This document shows positions 46,211 to 56,592 of a stretch of 64,000 bases of DNA, piece by piece. The first letter of the stretch is position 1, and each line of letters opens with the position of its first letter. The notes below the pieces were generated by a model, which was not told the origin of the DNA, ran no database searches, and saw nothing but the letters and a program-made list of their open reading frames with translations. The stretch spans positions 53,783 through 117,782 of the forward strand of contig JAPWHR010000005.1 of assembly GCA_027214345.1 (NCBI GenBank). The letters are read 5' to 3'. The DNA comes from Comamonadaceae bacterium G21597-S1 (lineage in GTDB: Bacteria; Pseudomonadota; Gammaproteobacteria; Burkholderiales; Burkholderiaceae_C). The position numbers were made by a program, and so were the translations under genes.

Positions 46211-47017
46211 TTACTGGATCGCGAAGGTGATGGGTACGGTGAACCACATCGACTGGGCCACGCCGGCGCGTTTGCCGGGCACGAAACGCCAGGTCAATAC
46301 GGTCGACACGGCCGCGTTGTCGAGTCGGAAGAAGCCGCTCGACGTCTGGACCCTGGCCTCGCGGGCCAGTCCCTGGTCGCTGACGAGCACGTCGACCAGG
46401 ACGGTTCCTTGTTCGCGCAGCCGCACGCTGATCGGGGGATAGCGGGGACGCGGGTTCTGCAGGTACTGCGCGTCGCTGGACGGCAGCTCGATCGGTGCCG
46501 GAGCCGGGCGCGCCGGCGCAGCGGCGGCAATCGCGGTGGCGGCTGCCGGCGCGGGCGCTGGATCCACCGCGGTGCCGGGGGCGACGGCCTTGCCGCTGGC
46601 GTGCGCGGCAGTCGCCACCGGCACGGCCGGCGTCGTCGTGGCTTCGGTCACGACGGGCAGCGGTGCCGGTGCTGGCGTCGGTGCGGGCATCGGCGTCGGC
46701 TTTGGCGGCGTGGGGGTCGGTGGTGCCGGTTTCGGCATTGCCGACGTGCGGGCCACCGGCTTGGGCCGGGCCGGCACCGGGCGCGGCTTGGCCGCGGGCG
46801 GCGTCGGCCTGGGTACGGTCGCCTGTTGTGTCACCGGCGGGGGCGGCACCGGCGCGATCGGCCGCGGAGGCTCCACCAGGCGGGCCAGCATCTGCACCGG
46901 CACCACAACGTCGGGCTTGCGGGACGCCAACCCGGCGTGCAGGGCCCACAGCGCTGCCGCATGCAGGGCCAGCACGCATGCGGCGATCGCGACCACGCTA
47001 CGTCCCTTGAGCATCAT
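46211..47017 (-). CDS. tonB: Energy transducer TonB
   Basis: 268 residues. One N-terminal membrane helix (VVAIAACVLALHAAALWALH) is followed by a long Pro/Ala/Lys-rich spacer (about residues 45-180). The globular C-terminal domain carries NPRPRYPPISVRLREQGTV and DNAAVSTVLTWRFVPGKR, typical of TonB family C-termini. Adjacent ATG codons at 47017 and 47014 are both possible starts. First gene of the iron operon; the Fur-box-like site at 47166-47190 lies about 150 bp upstream. Confidence 0.92.
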   Translation of the reverse strand: MMLKGRSVVAIAACVLALHAAALWALHAGLASRKPDVVVPVQMLARLVEPPRPIAPVPPPPVTQQATVPRPTPPAAKPRPVPARPKPVARTSAMPKPAPPTPTPPKPTPMPAPTPAPAPLPVVTEATTTPAVPVATAAHASGKAVAPGTAVDPAPAPAAATAIAAAAPARPAPAPIELPSSDAQYLQNPRPRYPPISVRLREQGTVLVDVLVSDQGLAREARVQTSSGFFRLDNAAVSTVLTWRFVPGKRAGVAQSMWFTVPITFAIQ

Positions 47018-47165
47018 GGGAGCCTCGCCGGCAGGCACCTGCGCGCGTGCGTGCGGGCACGAAGTCGATGGTGGCAGTGAAACAGGAGGACGCGCCGAAC
47101 CATGGTCCGATGGTAAGTGGCGGGAGATGGAACGGGCCAGTGCGTGTCATCGTGGTTGGTAGTAT

Positions 47166-47190
47166 AAATGAGAATGAATCGCATTCGTGA
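47166..47190. promoter_or_regulatory. Fur-box-like site upstream of tonB
   Basis: AAATGAGAATGAATCGCATTCGTGA contains the inverted arms GAATG and CATTC around a 5-bp centre and resembles Fur boxes. On the minus strand a TATACT -10-like box (about 47161-47166) adjoins it. This implies iron repression of tonB-exbB-exbD-hemP. Confidence 0.6.
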
Positions 47191-47215
47191 TGTATGGGCC
47201 TATGCCATGCGACGC

Positions 47216-48424
47216 TCAACGGACATGTTGGCCGGTTCTGGATCGCAGCAGGGCCGGATTGGCATCCGACACCTGCGCGCATCCGGACAAGGCCATGGCA
47301 ATCTCGAGTTCGTCGCGCAGCAGTTTCAGCACGTGGGCGACTCCAACGGCGCCGGCATTGACCAGGCCGTGGATGACCGGTCGGCCGATCAGCACCGCGC
47401 TAGCGCCCAGCGCCAGGGCCTTGAGCACGTCGGTGCCGCGCCGGATGCCGCCGTCGACGAGAATCGGCAGCGCGCCTTCGAGTGCCTGTGCGACGGCTGG
47501 CAGCGCACAGGCGCTCGGCCAGGCCGTATCGAGCGTGCGCCCACCGTGGTTGGACACGATGATGCCCGCCACGCCCATGTCGCGCGCCAGCAGGGCGTCG
47601 TCCGGGTGCAGGATGCCCTTGACCAGCACCGGCAGGCGTGTCTGCTGCAGCAACCAGGCGACATCGTCCCAGCGCGGCGCCTGCTGCATCAGCCCGGCGC
47701 ACAAGGCGCCGGGCGGGACCGCCTGCCCGTGCACCGCGCTGCGCCGCAACCGGGTCAGGTTGACCGCCGACACGCCGTCGGGCAGGCGGAAACCGAACCG
47801 CCGCTCCTGGTCGCGCGCGCCGTGCACCGGCGCATCGACGGTCAGCACCAGGGCCTGGAATCCGGTGTCCTCGGCCTGCTGCACCAGCGCGCGGACGAAT
47901 CCGCGGTCCTGCTGCAGGTAGAGCTGGAACCACAGCGGGCCTGCGGTGGCACTCTGGCCCATGGCGTGCGCGACCGCCTCCATCGGCACACTGGCCTGCA
48001 TGCTCAGCACCATGCCGGCGCCTTGCGCCGCCGCCGCGTGTGCCGCCGCCAGTTCGCCGTCGGCGTGGGCCATGCGCTGGTAGGCGACCGGGGCCAACAG
48101 GATCGGGTGCTGCAGTGTGCGACCGAGCAGGCTCTGGCGCGTATGGCCGGCGCGCAGGTCGCGCAGCACGCGCGGCACCAGTTGCCAGTCCTGCCAGGCA
48201 GCTGCATTCGCATCCAGCGTGATCTGGTCGGCTGCGGCGCCATCGAAATAGGCCTTGGCGTTGGCGTCCATGTATTGCGCGGCGTGCCGCGCGTGGTCCG
48301 CCAAACTGACGATGCCTTGCGGCAAGGCGTCGACCGATGGCGTGCGCCAGCGATGGGGCGCGGGCGCAGCGGCGCGCGGCGCTTCGCCGTGCATCTGCTC
48401 GGACTGCGGGTATGCGTCGCTCAT
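47216..48424 (-). CDS. FMN-dependent alpha-hydroxy-acid oxidase/dehydrogenase
   Basis: 402 residues, (beta/alpha)8 flavoprotein of the lactate oxidase/glycolate oxidase family, which oxidises L-2-hydroxy acids to 2-oxo acids. [18 protein letters not shown] marks the FMN-binding start of the barrel; [12 protein letters not shown] contains the catalytic His and substrate Arg; [20 protein letters not shown] binds FMN phosphate. Length is slightly above the usual 360-390 because of a 35-residue polar N-terminus. ATG 48424 overlaps the hydroxylase stop (ATGA), so it is translationally coupled to an iron-uptake gene, an unexpected partner. Confidence 0.88.
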   Translation of the reverse strand: MSDAYPQSEQMHGEAPRAAAPAPHRWRTPSVDALPQGIVSLADHARHAAQYMDANAKAYFDGAAADQITLDANAAAWQDWQLVPRVLRDLRAGHTRQSLLGRTLQHPILLAPVAYQRMAHADGELAAAHAAAAQGAGMVLSMQASVPMEAVAHAMGQSATAGPLWFQLYLQQDRGFVRALVQQAEDTGFQALVLTVDAPVHGARDQERRFGFRLPDGVSAVNLTRLRRSAVHGQAVPPGALCAGLMQQAPRWDDVAWLLQQTRLPVLVKGILHPDDALLARDMGVAGIIVSNHGGRTLDTAWPSACALPAVAQALEGALPILVDGGIRRGTDVLKALALGASAVLIGRPVIHGLVNAGAVGVAHVLKLLRDELEIAMALSGCAQVSDANPALLRSRTGQHVR

Positions 48425-49110
48425 GGTGCGGCCCACATGCGCAGCAGGTTGTGGTAGGTGCCGGTCAGTGCCACGCTGGTCGCGTCGTCGCCGTGGCGAC
48501 TGCGCAGCGACAGGATGGACATGTCCAGGTCGTGCAGCAAGTCGCGTTGGGCATCGTCGCGCACCATGCTCTCGATCCAGAAGAACACCGCCAGGCGCTG
48601 GCCACGTGTGACCGGTGTCACCTGGTGCACGCTGTTGCCGGAATACAGCACCATGTGGCCCGCCGGCAACTTGATGCTGCGCTGCGCCAGTCCGGTGCCG
48701 ATCAGCAATGCGCCGCCGTCATAGGCGTCGGGATCGTTCAGGAAGACCGTGGCCGAGAGATCGGTGCGCAAGGCCTGACCGTGCTCGCCGGACAGGCGTA
48801 TGGCGTTGTCGACATGCGCGCCGTAATGGTTGCGTTGCCCGCCGTAGCGGTTGACATGCGGGGGAAACACACGCCGGGGCAAGGCCATCGAGAAGAAGGC
48901 CGTTGACCGGTCGAGTGCGCGCATTACGCAGTCGCGGATGGCACGCGCGGCATCGCAGTCGCGCGGCAGTTGCTCGTTGTTCTTGACCTGTGCCGCCTGC
49001 CCGCCGGCGCTGGTGCGTCCATCCTGCCATGGCGCATCGGCCAGGCGGCGTGCAATGTCCCGCAACTCCTGTGCTTGCAGCAGTTCGGGTATCTGGTAGA
49101 GGCAGGTCAT
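48421..49110 (-). CDS. piuC: PKHD-type Fe(II)/2-oxoglutarate hydroxylase, PiuC/YbiX family
   Basis: 229 residues, the usual length for PiuC/YbiX (about 225). [10 protein letters not shown] carries the iron-binding HxD pair; the distal His is in [20 protein letters not shown], where Arg binds 2-oxoglutarate. The N-terminus ([20 protein letters not shown], then DGRTSAG) is characteristic. Family members sit beside catecholate siderophore receptors such as Fiu/PiuA, as here. ATG 49110 starts 38 bp after the receptor stop; the frame continues upstream inside the receptor gene without similarity. Confidence 0.9.
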   Translation of the reverse strand: MTCLYQIPELLQAQELRDIARRLADAPWQDGRTSAGGQAAQVKNNEQLPRDCDAARAIRDCVMRALDRSTAFFSMALPRRVFPPHVNRYGGQRNHYGAHVDNAIRLSGEHGQALRTDLSATVFLNDPDAYDGGALLIGTGLAQRSIKLPAGHMVLYSGNSVHQVTPVTRGQRLAVFFWIESMVRDDAQRDLLHDLDMSILSLRSRHGDDATSVALTGTYHNLLRMWAAP

Positions 49111-49148
49111 CGGCGTGGGGGTCAGGCAGTCAGGCGGGCGGTCCGGGT

Positions 49149-51443
49149 TCAGAACTGGGCGGTCAGCGTCACCTGCAGGTTGCGGCCGGCACCTGGAACA
49201 TAGTGGCCGGAGTACAGGGCATCGGCATACAACTTGTCGCCGACGTTGCTCAGGTTGGCCTTGAGCGTGAGTCGCTCGTTGATCAGGTACTCGGCCATCA
49301 GGTCCACCGTGGCATAACCCGGCGCCGACCATCCCGGATTGCGGTTCGGCGTCTGCGAGCTGCGGAAGTTGATGCCGCCACCCAGCCGCAACTGGGGCGT
49401 GACCTGGTAGGTCGTCCAGATCGTGCCGCTGTGTTTGGGCGTGAGCCATGGACGTTCGCCCTGGCGTTCGCCGGAGCCGGCGGTCGGCGCCGCGACGTCG
49501 ATGTTCGCCACCGGTTGCCAGACGTAGGAGACATAGACCTCCCACCGGTCGGTCAGGCGCCCGCTCAGGTCGACTTCGAGGCCGGACGTGTGGCGCTTGC
49601 CGGACAGCAGCAGGGCGGTTGCGGCGTTGTCCGGGTCGGTGTTGCGTTCGTTGGTCTTGGTCGAGCGGAACAAGGCCAGTCGGGTGCTGAATCGCTTGTC
49701 GGCACTGTCGATCTTGGCACCGAGCTCGACGTTGACGCTCGCCTCGGGCGGCGTATTGGCGCTCAAGGCGTTGTAGGAGTAGGTGTCGCCCGAGGTGTTG
49801 AACGAGGTGCCGTAGGACAGGTGGAAGGAATGCCGGTCCGTCGGCTGGTACAACACGCCCGCGCGCTGGCTCCAGTCCGAGATGGTCTGCTGGTACGAGG
49901 TGACACCGCCGGTGTTGAGGTTGAAGTTGTCGTACTCACCCTTCATGTGGTCGTAGCGCAGGCCGCCCAGCAACTTCCAGTGCGGCGCGATCTGGACCAG
50001 GTCCTGCACGTAGACGCCCCAGCCGGTGGATTGGAATCGGTTGTTGACGCCGAGCACGCGCTGGCCTTCGTCGACCCAGGCGCCGTCGTTCGGCGCGCCG
50101 ACCGTGGTCTGGGGCTTGGTGATGTTGACGCCGCCCTGCGCGGCGCTCAGGGGGGCGAACACCGTCTTGCGTTCACGCGCGATGTCCACGCCGGCCGTGA
50201 GTTCATGGCGCAGTCCGTAGGCGTCGAACTTGCGGCTCAGGTCACTTTGCACATACAGGCTGTCGAAGTCCTGGATCTTGTTGTGGGTGCCCCGGTTGAG
50301 CACGGTGGCGTCCGAGAGGTTGTCGGCCGTGACGGTGGCCGGATTCGCCAGTGGATTGTTCGCGCTCGGATTGGTCCCGGCGAACCGGATCGCGCCGGAG
50401 CGCTGGTCGCGGGCGTAACTTCCGCGGCGGACCTGGGTGCGCAGTTCGCCGTCGTCCTGGAATCGGTGCGTGTGGCTGAACGTGGCATAGGTGGCCGTCC
50501 CGTCGTTGCGGTCGCTGGCCAGGCCGTAGTAGGCTGTCGGGTCGAGCCGGGTATTGATCGATGTCTTCGACACCGGTTCGCCGGCGCCCGGGCGCACCCA
50601 TGGCAGGCCGTAGTTGATGCCGTTGCGGTTGTCCAGGTGGTACAGCGACGCCGAGAACTCGTCCGCCGTTCCGATGCCCCAGCGGTAGTTCGCCGCCAGG
50701 CCGCGCTTGTCGATGCTCGCGCCGGCGCCGTTGTTGTCGGCGGTCGTGGCCATAACGTTGATGCGCAAGCCGGCGTTTTCGCCGGTGTGCAGGTTGAAGT
50801 CGCCGGTGATGCGCCGGTAGTCGTGGCTGCCCAGCGTGGTGCTGATCTCGTGACGATCCATCGTGCGGCCGGTCTTGCTGACCTGGTTGACTGCGCCGCC
50901 GGTCGAACCGCGGCCGAACAACATCGAGGCCGATCCGCGCAACACCTCGACGCGGTCGTTGGCGAAGGTGTCGCGCTCGTAGAACGCCGGGTCGCGCATG
51001 CCGTCGACAAAGATGTCGCCCGTGCCGGCAAGCGAGAAGCCGCGCAGGCGGATGTCTTCCTCGCCGCCTTCGGCTGCCAGGAAGGTGATGCCGGCGGTGT
51101 TGTGCAGCACGTCCTTGAGCGTGTCCAGGTTGCGGTCGTCGATCAGCTTCTCGGTCACGACGGTGACCGACTGTGGAATGTCGCGCAGCGCCTGTTGCCC
51201 CTTGCCGATGCGTGTCGTGGTGGCCTGGATCGTGTCTTTGCCCTCGGGTTCGACCGCCTTTTCGAGCACGGTCACGGTTGGCAGCACCTTGGCGCCTGTG
51301 GCCTGCTGGGCGGCCGCCTGCATGCTGCCGGCCAGCAGCATGGCGCCGATTGGAAGCAGGGCGGCGTGCCGGTGATCGCCCTCGGAATGCCGGGGTGCGG
51401 CCGGCCGGGTCGTCGTGCGGGATGGGGATGTGCGAAGTGCCAT
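49149..51443 (-). CDS. TonB-dependent siderophore receptor (Fiu/PiuA-like)
   Basis: 764 residues. A long basic start precedes a signal peptide ([19 protein letters not shown]). A TonB-box-like PTVTVLEKA lies near residue 54. The plug domain is at about 75-185 ([20 protein letters not shown], then [10 protein letters not shown]-like segment and [20 protein letters not shown]). The C-terminal beta-barrel ends in the aromatic-final [10 protein letters not shown], as required for outer-membrane insertion. Similarity and the following PiuC gene point to a catecholate-type ferric siderophore receptor; the ligand is inferred. A Fur box precedes it. Confidence 0.9.
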   Translation of the reverse strand: MALRTSPSRTTTRPAAPRHSEGDHRHAALLPIGAMLLAGSMQAAAQQATGAKVLPTVTVLEKAVEPEGKDTIQATTTRIGKGQQALRDIPQSVTVVTEKLIDDRNLDTLKDVLHNTAGITFLAAEGGEEDIRLRGFSLAGTGDIFVDGMRDPAFYERDTFANDRVEVLRGSASMLFGRGSTGGAVNQVSKTGRTMDRHEISTTLGSHDYRRITGDFNLHTGENAGLRINVMATTADNNGAGASIDKRGLAANYRWGIGTADEFSASLYHLDNRNGINYGLPWVRPGAGEPVSKTSINTRLDPTAYYGLASDRNDGTATYATFSHTHRFQDDGELRTQVRRGSYARDQRSGAIRFAGTNPSANNPLANPATVTADNLSDATVLNRGTHNKIQDFDSLYVQSDLSRKFDAYGLRHELTAGVDIARERKTVFAPLSAAQGGVNITKPQTTVGAPNDGAWVDEGQRVLGVNNRFQSTGWGVYVQDLVQIAPHWKLLGGLRYDHMKGEYDNFNLNTGGVTSYQQTISDWSQRAGVLYQPTDRHSFHLSYGTSFNTSGDTYSYNALSANTPPEASVNVELGAKIDSADKRFSTRLALFRSTKTNERNTDPDNAATALLLSGKRHTSGLEVDLSGRLTDRWEVYVSYVWQPVANIDVAAPTAGSGERQGERPWLTPKHSGTIWTTYQVTPQLRLGGGINFRSSQTPNRNPGWSAPGYATVDLMAEYLINERLTLKANLSNVGDKLYADALYSGHYVPGAGRNLQVTLTAQF

Positions 51444-51792
51444 GGTCGTAGTGCCTTTTTTGCGGGTTGAGCAAGGTTGGCTGGCTACGCCCGTGGGGTA
51501 TCACGGGACTGGCTGGCTGGGTGAAGATTGCGAGAACGATTGTATCTTAATGCAAATCATTCTCAGTTAATCATCCGGATGCCAACCATGGTTGTCGCCT
51601 TATGGAATCCGGGGCGCCAGTTCGCAGCGCGACGCAGGCATGGCGCCACTGCGGCAAAGGCGTGCGGTGGATGCTGCCGTCGTTCCGTGGCCTGGCATGC
51701 CCGCCGCGGCGTGGGCGAGTGCCGGGCGCCGCGCCATGGGGGATGAACCGGTCGGGTTGCGATGGCGTGGCCCGGCGCCGGGCCGCCGACCT
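51444..51792. other. Intergenic region between siderophore receptor and ppsR
   Basis: 349 bp. The left third carries the receptor promoter (-10-like TACAAT on the minus strand at 51544-51539) and the Fur box. The rest has only short open frames that I cannot support as genes. Confidence 0.6.
51547..51565. promoter_or_regulatory. Fur box upstream of siderophore receptor
   Basis: TTAATGCAAATCATTCTCA matches the Fur consensus GATAATGATAATCATTATC at most positions, particularly AATG...AATCATT. It lies about 105 bp before the receptor start and just upstream of a -10-like TACAAT on the minus strand, so binding would block transcription when iron is plentiful. Confidence 0.7.
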
Positions 51793-52614
51793 TCAATAAC
51801 TCAGCCGCTCGGGCCGGATCTCCTGCAGGATGGTGGTGGCGATCTCCTCGATCGATTTGGTCGTGGTGGACAACCAGCGGATGCCGCTGCGCCGCATCAT
51901 CGCTTCGCCCTCGGCCACTTCCATGCGGCAGTTCTCGAGCGACGCGTATTTCGAGTTCGGCCGCCGTTCGTTGCGGATCTCGCTCAGCCGCTCCGGCGTG
52001 ATCGTCAGGCCGAACAGCTTGGCACGGTGCGGTACCAGCGCCGACGGCAGTTGCTGGCGCTCGAAGTCTTCGGGAATCAACGGATAGTTGGACGCCTTCA
52101 GGCCGTACTGCATCGCCAGGTAGAGCGAGGTCGGAGTCTTGCCGCTGCGGCTCACGCCGACCAGGATCACGTCCGACGACTCCAGGTCGCGGTTGGACTG
52201 GCCATCGTCGTGGGCGAGCGAGAAATTGATGGCTTCGATCCGGTCCTGGTATTCCTTGCTCTTGCTGGCGTCGCTGAAGCGGCCCACGCGGTGGCTGGAC
52301 TTGAGTTGCAGTTCGGTTTCCAGCGGATGCACGAAGGTGCCGAACATGTCGAGCAACATGCCCTGGCAGCCCTGGCGCAGGATGTTGAGGATCTCCATGT
52401 TGACCAGTGTCGTGAACACGATCGGCTTGTTGCCGTCGGTGGCCGCGGTGTGGTTGATCTGGCGAATGGTCTGGTAGGCCTTGTCGGCCGTGTCGATGAA
52501 TGGCAGCCGGACATGGCGGGCCTTGAGTTCGAACTGGGCCAGGATGGCATTGCCGAAGGTCTCGGCGGTAATGCCGGTGCCGTCGGAGATGAAGAATACG
52601 GTGCGATTGGGCAT
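51793..52614 (-). CDS. ppsR: PEP synthetase regulatory protein (kinase/pyrophosphorylase)
   Basis: 273 residues of the DUF299 family. It starts [19 protein letters not shown], the family N-terminus, and carries the P-loop [15 protein letters not shown] near residue 150. PpsR both inactivates PEP synthase by ADP-dependent phosphorylation and reactivates it by phosphorolysis. It is divergent from ppsA with 231 bp between them, the usual arrangement. ATG 52614 begins family similarity. Confidence 0.93.
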   Translation of the reverse strand: MPNRTVFFISDGTGITAETFGNAILAQFELKARHVRLPFIDTADKAYQTIRQINHTAATDGNKPIVFTTLVNMEILNILRQGCQGMLLDMFGTFVHPLETELQLKSSHRVGRFSDASKSKEYQDRIEAINFSLAHDDGQSNRDLESSDVILVGVSRSGKTPTSLYLAMQYGLKASNYPLIPEDFERQQLPSALVPHRAKLFGLTITPERLSEIRNERRPNSKYASLENCRMEVAEGEAMMRRSGIRWLSTTTKSIEEIATTILQEIRPERLSY

Positions 52615-52845
52615 GGGGCAGGCGTCCTGGCGCAGTCGCCGGCCGGCCGGCCGGAAGTTCTGCGCACCAGATCGCACTCTACAATGTTTGCGACACCCCC
52701 CGATTCAAGACACCATGCCCGATCCGGCCTGCGCGCGCACGAAACCCGACTGGGCTTGCCCCGGCCGCGGCATGGCACACGGTGGCTGCCGCAGCGACGC
52801 TGCCGCAGGGCCGACCCCGATTTTCACAACCTCCGGAGTTTTCCC

Positions 52846-55257
52846 ATGTCTGCACTTTTTGGACCGACCGCCCTGGTCGTACCGTTTGAGAACCTGAGAA
52901 TGGGCGACGTCGAGTCGGTCGGCGGCAAGAATGCCAGCCTCGGCGAGATGATTGCCCACCTGCCCACCGGCGTGAATGTCCCCACGGGGTTCGCCACCAC
53001 GGCACACGCGTTTCGCAACTTCCTGGCGCACGACGGACTCAGCGACCGGATCAAGACCCGGCTCGACGCGCTCGATGTCGACGACGTGCGTGCGCTCGCG
53101 CAGGCCGGTGCCCAGATCCGCGAGATGGTCGAGTCGCAGCCGTTCCCGGCCGACCTGGAGCAGGCGATCCGCGACGCCTTTGCCACGCTGAGCCAGGGCA
53201 CGCCGGATCTGTCGTTCGCCGTGCGCTCGTCGGCCACCGCGGAAGACCTGCCCGATGCCTCGTTTGCCGGGCAGCAGGAGACCTTTCTGAACGTCGAGGG
53301 CATCGACGACATCCTGCACAAGATCAAGGTGGTGTTCGCGTCGCTGTACAACGACCGCGCGATCAGCTACCGGGTGCACAAGGGGTTTGCGCACGAGCAT
53401 GTGGCACTGAGCGCGGGCATCCAGCGCATGGTGCGCTCCGACCTCGGCGCGGCCGGCGTGATGTTCACCATCGACACCGAATCCGGCTTCGAGGACCTGG
53501 TGTTCATCACGTCCAGTTATGGCTTGGGCGAGACGGTGGTGCAGGGTGCCGTCAATCCGGACGAGTTCTATGTGCACAAGCCGATGCTGCGTGCCGGCAA
53601 GCGTGCCATCGTGCGGCGCAGCCTGGGCTCCAAGCTGATCCAGATGCAATTTGCCACCGCGGCGGAGAAGGCTGCGGACAAGAAGCTGGTCAAGACCACC
53701 GATGTCCCCACCGAACTGCGCAATCGTTATTCGCTGACCGATGCCGACGTGGAGCAGCTGGCACGGTACGCGCTGGTGATCGAGGAACACTACGGCCGCG
53801 CGATGGACATCGAATGGGGCAAGGACGGCAAGGACGGACAGCTGTACATCCTGCAGGCCCGGCCGGAGACGGTCAAGAGCCAGAGCGCGGGCAAGGCCGA
53901 GTACCGCTACAAGCTCAAGGGCAAGGGGACGGTATTGGTCGAGGGCCGCGCGATCGGGCAGAAGATCGGTACCGGGCCGGTGCGCCTGGTGCACAACCTT
54001 TCCGAGATGGACAAGGTGCAGGCCGGCGACGTGCTGGTCACCGACATGACCGATCCGAACTGGGAGCCGGTAATGAAACGCGCGTCGGCCATTGTCACCA
54101 ACCGCGGCGGACGAACCTGCCATGCGGCCATCATCGCGCGCGAGCTCGGCATTCCGGCTGTCGTGGGATGCGGCGACGCGACCGATCAGCTCAAGGAGGG
54201 CGTGCTGGTCACCGTGAGTTGCGCAGAAGGCGACACCGGTTTCGTCTACGACGGCCTGCTCGAGACCGAGGTGCAGCAGGTCGAACGCGGCGCCATGCCC
54301 GAAGTGCCGGTCAAGATCATGATGAACGTCGGCAATCCGCAGCTGGCGTTCGACTTCTGCCAGTTGCCCAACGCCGGTGTCGGCCTCGCGCGCCTGGAGT
54401 TCATCATCAACAACAACATCGGCGTGCATCCCAAGGCCATCCTGGACTATCCGGCGGTCGACGCCGACCTGAAAAAGGCGGTTGAGTCGGTTGCGCGTGG
54501 CCATGCGTCGCCACGCGCGTTCTACGTCGACCGGGTCGCCGAGGGCGTGGCGACGATCGCCGCCGCGTTCTGGCCCAAGCCGGTCATCGTGCGCATGTCC
54601 GACTTCAAGAGCAACGAGTACCGCACCCTGATCGGTGGCAGCCGTTACGAGCCGGACGAGGAAAACCCCATGCTCGGCTTCCGGGGCGCGGCGCGTTACA
54701 TCAGCGCCGATTTCGGCGAGGCCTTCGCGATGGAGTGCGAGGCGATGCTGCGGGTGCGCCGCGACATGGGCCTGACCAACGTGCAGCTGATGGTGCCGTT
54801 CGTGCGGACGCTCGAACAGGCGCGCAAGGTCACCGAGCTGCTGGCCCGCCACGGACTGAGTCGGGGCGACGGGGCGCAGGCTGATGGCGAGGGTGGACTC
54901 AAGATCATCATGATGTGCGAGGTGCCCAGCAACGCCATCCTGGCCAGCGAGTTCCTGCAGTACTTCGACGGCTTCTCGATCGGATCGAACGACCTGACAC
55001 AGCTCACGCTGGGGCTGGACCGCGATTCGGGGCTGGAACTGCTGGCGGCCGATTTCGACGAGCGCGATCCGGCGGTCAAGGCGCTGATCCACATGGCCAT
55101 CCAGGCCTGTCGCGCGCAGGGTAAATACGTCGGCATTTGCGGACAGGGGCCCAGCGACCATCCGGACTTCGCGGCCTGGTTGCGCGACGAAGGCATCAAC
55201 TCGATCTCGCTCAATCCGGATACGGTCATCGACACCTGGCGTCGCCTGGCCGCTTGA
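52846..55257 (+). CDS. ppsA: Phosphoenolpyruvate synthase
   Basis: 803 residues, full length. The N-terminal ATP-binding domain starts [15 protein letters not shown]. The phosphohistidine domain carries [20 protein letters not shown] with His426. The C-terminal PEP-binding barrel includes [16 protein letters not shown] and [13 protein letters not shown]. The enzyme makes PEP from pyruvate and ATP for gluconeogenesis. ATG 52846 is preceded by CTCCGGAG; upstream open frame sequence is antisense to ppsR. Regulation by the divergent ppsR product is expected. Confidence 0.95.
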   Translation: MSALFGPTALVVPFENLRMGDVESVGGKNASLGEMIAHLPTGVNVPTGFATTAHAFRNFLAHDGLSDRIKTRLDALDVDDVRALAQAGAQIREMVESQPFPADLEQAIRDAFATLSQGTPDLSFAVRSSATAEDLPDASFAGQQETFLNVEGIDDILHKIKVVFASLYNDRAISYRVHKGFAHEHVALSAGIQRMVRSDLGAAGVMFTIDTESGFEDLVFITSSYGLGETVVQGAVNPDEFYVHKPMLRAGKRAIVRRSLGSKLIQMQFATAAEKAADKKLVKTTDVPTELRNRYSLTDADVEQLARYALVIEEHYGRAMDIEWGKDGKDGQLYILQARPETVKSQSAGKAEYRYKLKGKGTVLVEGRAIGQKIGTGPVRLVHNLSEMDKVQAGDVLVTDMTDPNWEPVMKRASAIVTNRGGRTCHAAIIARELGIPAVVGCGDATDQLKEGVLVTVSCAEGDTGFVYDGLLETEVQQVERGAMPEVPVKIMMNVGNPQLAFDFCQLPNAGVGLARLEFIINNNIGVHPKAILDYPAVDADLKKAVESVARGHASPRAFYVDRVAEGVATIAAAFWPKPVIVRMSDFKSNEYRTLIGGSRYEPDEENPMLGFRGAARYISADFGEAFAMECEAMLRVRRDMGLTNVQLMVPFVRTLEQARKVTELLARHGLSRGDGAQADGEGGLKIIMMCEVPSNAILASEFLQYFDGFSIGSNDLTQLTLGLDRDSGLELLAADFDERDPAVKALIHMAIQACRAQGKYVGICGQGPSDHPDFAAWLRDEGINSISLNPDTVIDTWRRLAA

Positions 55258-55292
55258 CGGAGCCGTGCGGGTGCCGGCGGACCTGAGGGTCT

Positions 55293-55312
55293 GACCCCGG
55301 CATCGGGGTCTT
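55293..55312 (+). terminator. Weak terminator-like hairpin after ppsA
   Basis: GACCCCG (55293-55299) and CGGGGTC (55304-55310) form a 7-bp stem with a 4-nt loop, followed by only two Ts. It is correctly placed 36 bp after the ppsA stop but lacks a good T-run. Confidence 0.45.
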
Positions 55313-55399
55313 CCCTAGGGTTGCGGTGCCTGCGACGGCTTTGTAAGTGGAGGGTAAGGCCGTTCTTCACAATGGCGGGATGCACTTCCGAGGGCCTGC

Positions 55400-55696
55400 A
55401 TGCTTCTTGTCGTCACAGCGCTCAAGCTGATCACCGAGACGGCCCTGATGGTCCTGCTGGGCCAGTGGCTGCTCGGTGTGCTCGCCGGTGCCCGGCGCGA
55501 CGGCAACCTCGCTTACCAGCTGTTGCAGATGGCCGGCCGTCCCTTCGTCGCCGTGGCGCGTAGGTTGTCGCCGCGCTGGGTCGTCGATCGGCACCTGCCG
55601 CTGGTTGCTGCGCTGATGCTCGCCTTCGCCTGGCTGGCGTTGACCTTTTTCAAGATCAACCTGTGCCTGCAGGTCGGCATTGCCTCATGCCGGTAG
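55400..55696 (+). CDS. Small inner-membrane protein, two predicted helices
   Basis: 98 residues with hydrophobic segments at about 1-30 (MLLVVTALKLITETALMVLL and following) and 68-90 (LPLVAALMLAFAWLALTFF), separated by a basic loop. No family that I recognise. Its last ten bases overlap the start of the TPR gene, and four genes in a row share the strand with short gaps, so it is probably the first gene of the operon that ends with the symporter. ATG 55400 gives the best start. Confidence 0.6.
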   Translation: MLLVVTALKLITETALMVLLGQWLLGVLAGARRDGNLAYQLLQMAGRPFVAVARRLSPRWVVDRHLPLVAALMLAFAWLALTFFKINLCLQVGIASCR

Positions 55697-56271
55697 CGGC
55701 GCGCCTGCAATACCGCTGGCACCAGATGCTGGCGCTGGCCTGCCTGGCCTGCGGGCGCAGCCAAGCGGCCCTGCGGCGTTTCGGCGCCATGCTGGCCTGT
55801 GCGCCGGGCGACCGACACGCCTTGGCCAGCCGCGCCCATCTGCTGGCGCAAGCGGGCCACACCGCGGCGGCCGTTTCGGATCTGCGTGCCCTCACGGCCT
55901 CGCACGCAGGCGATGCCGCGGCCTGGTTCAACCTGGGTTTCCTGCTGCACTCGATGGGCGACGATCGTCAGGCCGAGGCTGCGTTCCTGCGCGCGCTGGA
56001 TCTCGATGCCACGCTCGATCGCGCCTGGTACGGACTGGCATTGCTCCATATCCGTGCGCGCCGGTTCGACGACGCGGCGCTGGCATTGCAGCGCAATACC
56101 CGCCTGCAGCCGATGAGCCCGTTCGGCTGGTACCAGCTGGCCCGGGTGCAGCTCGACCGCCGCCGGCCCGACGAGGCATTGAAGATCATCCGGCATCTCA
56201 AGGGCTTCGAGCCCCGGGTGGCGGCGCAACTGGAGCGGGAAACCGGCCTGCATGCCCAGCCGCTCGCCTGA
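55687..56271 (+). CDS. TPR-repeat protein
   Basis: 194 residues. Several tetratricopeptide-like helix pairs can be read: GDRHALASRAHLLAQAGHTA, then AAAWFNLGFLLHSMGDDRQA, and AWYGLALLHIRARRFDDAAL, covering about residues 35-165 with the expected 34-residue spacing. No signal peptide; the N-terminal 30 residues are basic and weakly hydrophobic. It overlaps the upstream membrane-protein gene by 10 bp and precedes the DUF4212/symporter pair by 57 bp. TPR proteins act as scaffolds; its partner is not known. Confidence 0.7.
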   Translation: MPVAARLQYRWHQMLALACLACGRSQAALRRFGAMLACAPGDRHALASRAHLLAQAGHTAAAVSDLRALTASHAGDAAAWFNLGFLLHSMGDDRQAEAAFLRALDLDATLDRAWYGLALLHIRARRFDDAALALQRNTRLQPMSPFGWYQLARVQLDRRRPDEALKIIRHLKGFEPRVAAQLERETGLHAQPLA

Positions 56272-56328
56272 TCCGCAGTCGCGGCGCCCGCAACCGTTGC
56301 CGGCCATCGCCGCGTGGGGGCTGGCGCC

Positions 56329-56592
56329 ATGGGCGTGACGCGTCGCCAGCGCGCCTATTGGCGCAAGAACCTGATCGTCACGGCAAGCCTGCTGGCGGTC
56401 TGGTTCGTCGTGACCTTCGTGGTCAGCTTCTTCGCCCGGGAGCTGAGTTTCAGCTTCTTCGGTTGGCCGTTCAGTTTCTGGATGGGCGCGCAGGGCGCGT
56501 TGCTGGTGTATGGCGCCATCATCTGGTTCTACGCGCGCTACATGGACAAGCTCGACGCGCAATACGCGATGCAAGAGGACGAGGAGGCATGA
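56329..56592 (+). CDS. DUF4212 small subunit of sodium/solute symporter
   Basis: 87 residues with two membrane helices (LIVTASLLAVWFVVTFVVSF and FWMGAQGALLVYGAIIWFYA) joined by ELSFSFFGWPFSFW. The fold, size and C-terminal YARYMDKLDAQY are the DUF4212 signature. DUF4212 proteins are encoded directly before VC_2705-type sodium:solute symporters and are thought to be their small subunit. The stop overlaps the symporter start (ATGA). ATG 56329 is chosen over 56314 for a family-like N-terminus. Confidence 0.88.
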   Translation: MGVTRRQRAYWRKNLIVTASLLAVWFVVTFVVSFFARELSFSFFGWPFSFWMGAQGALLVYGAIIWFYARYMDKLDAQYAMQEDEEA

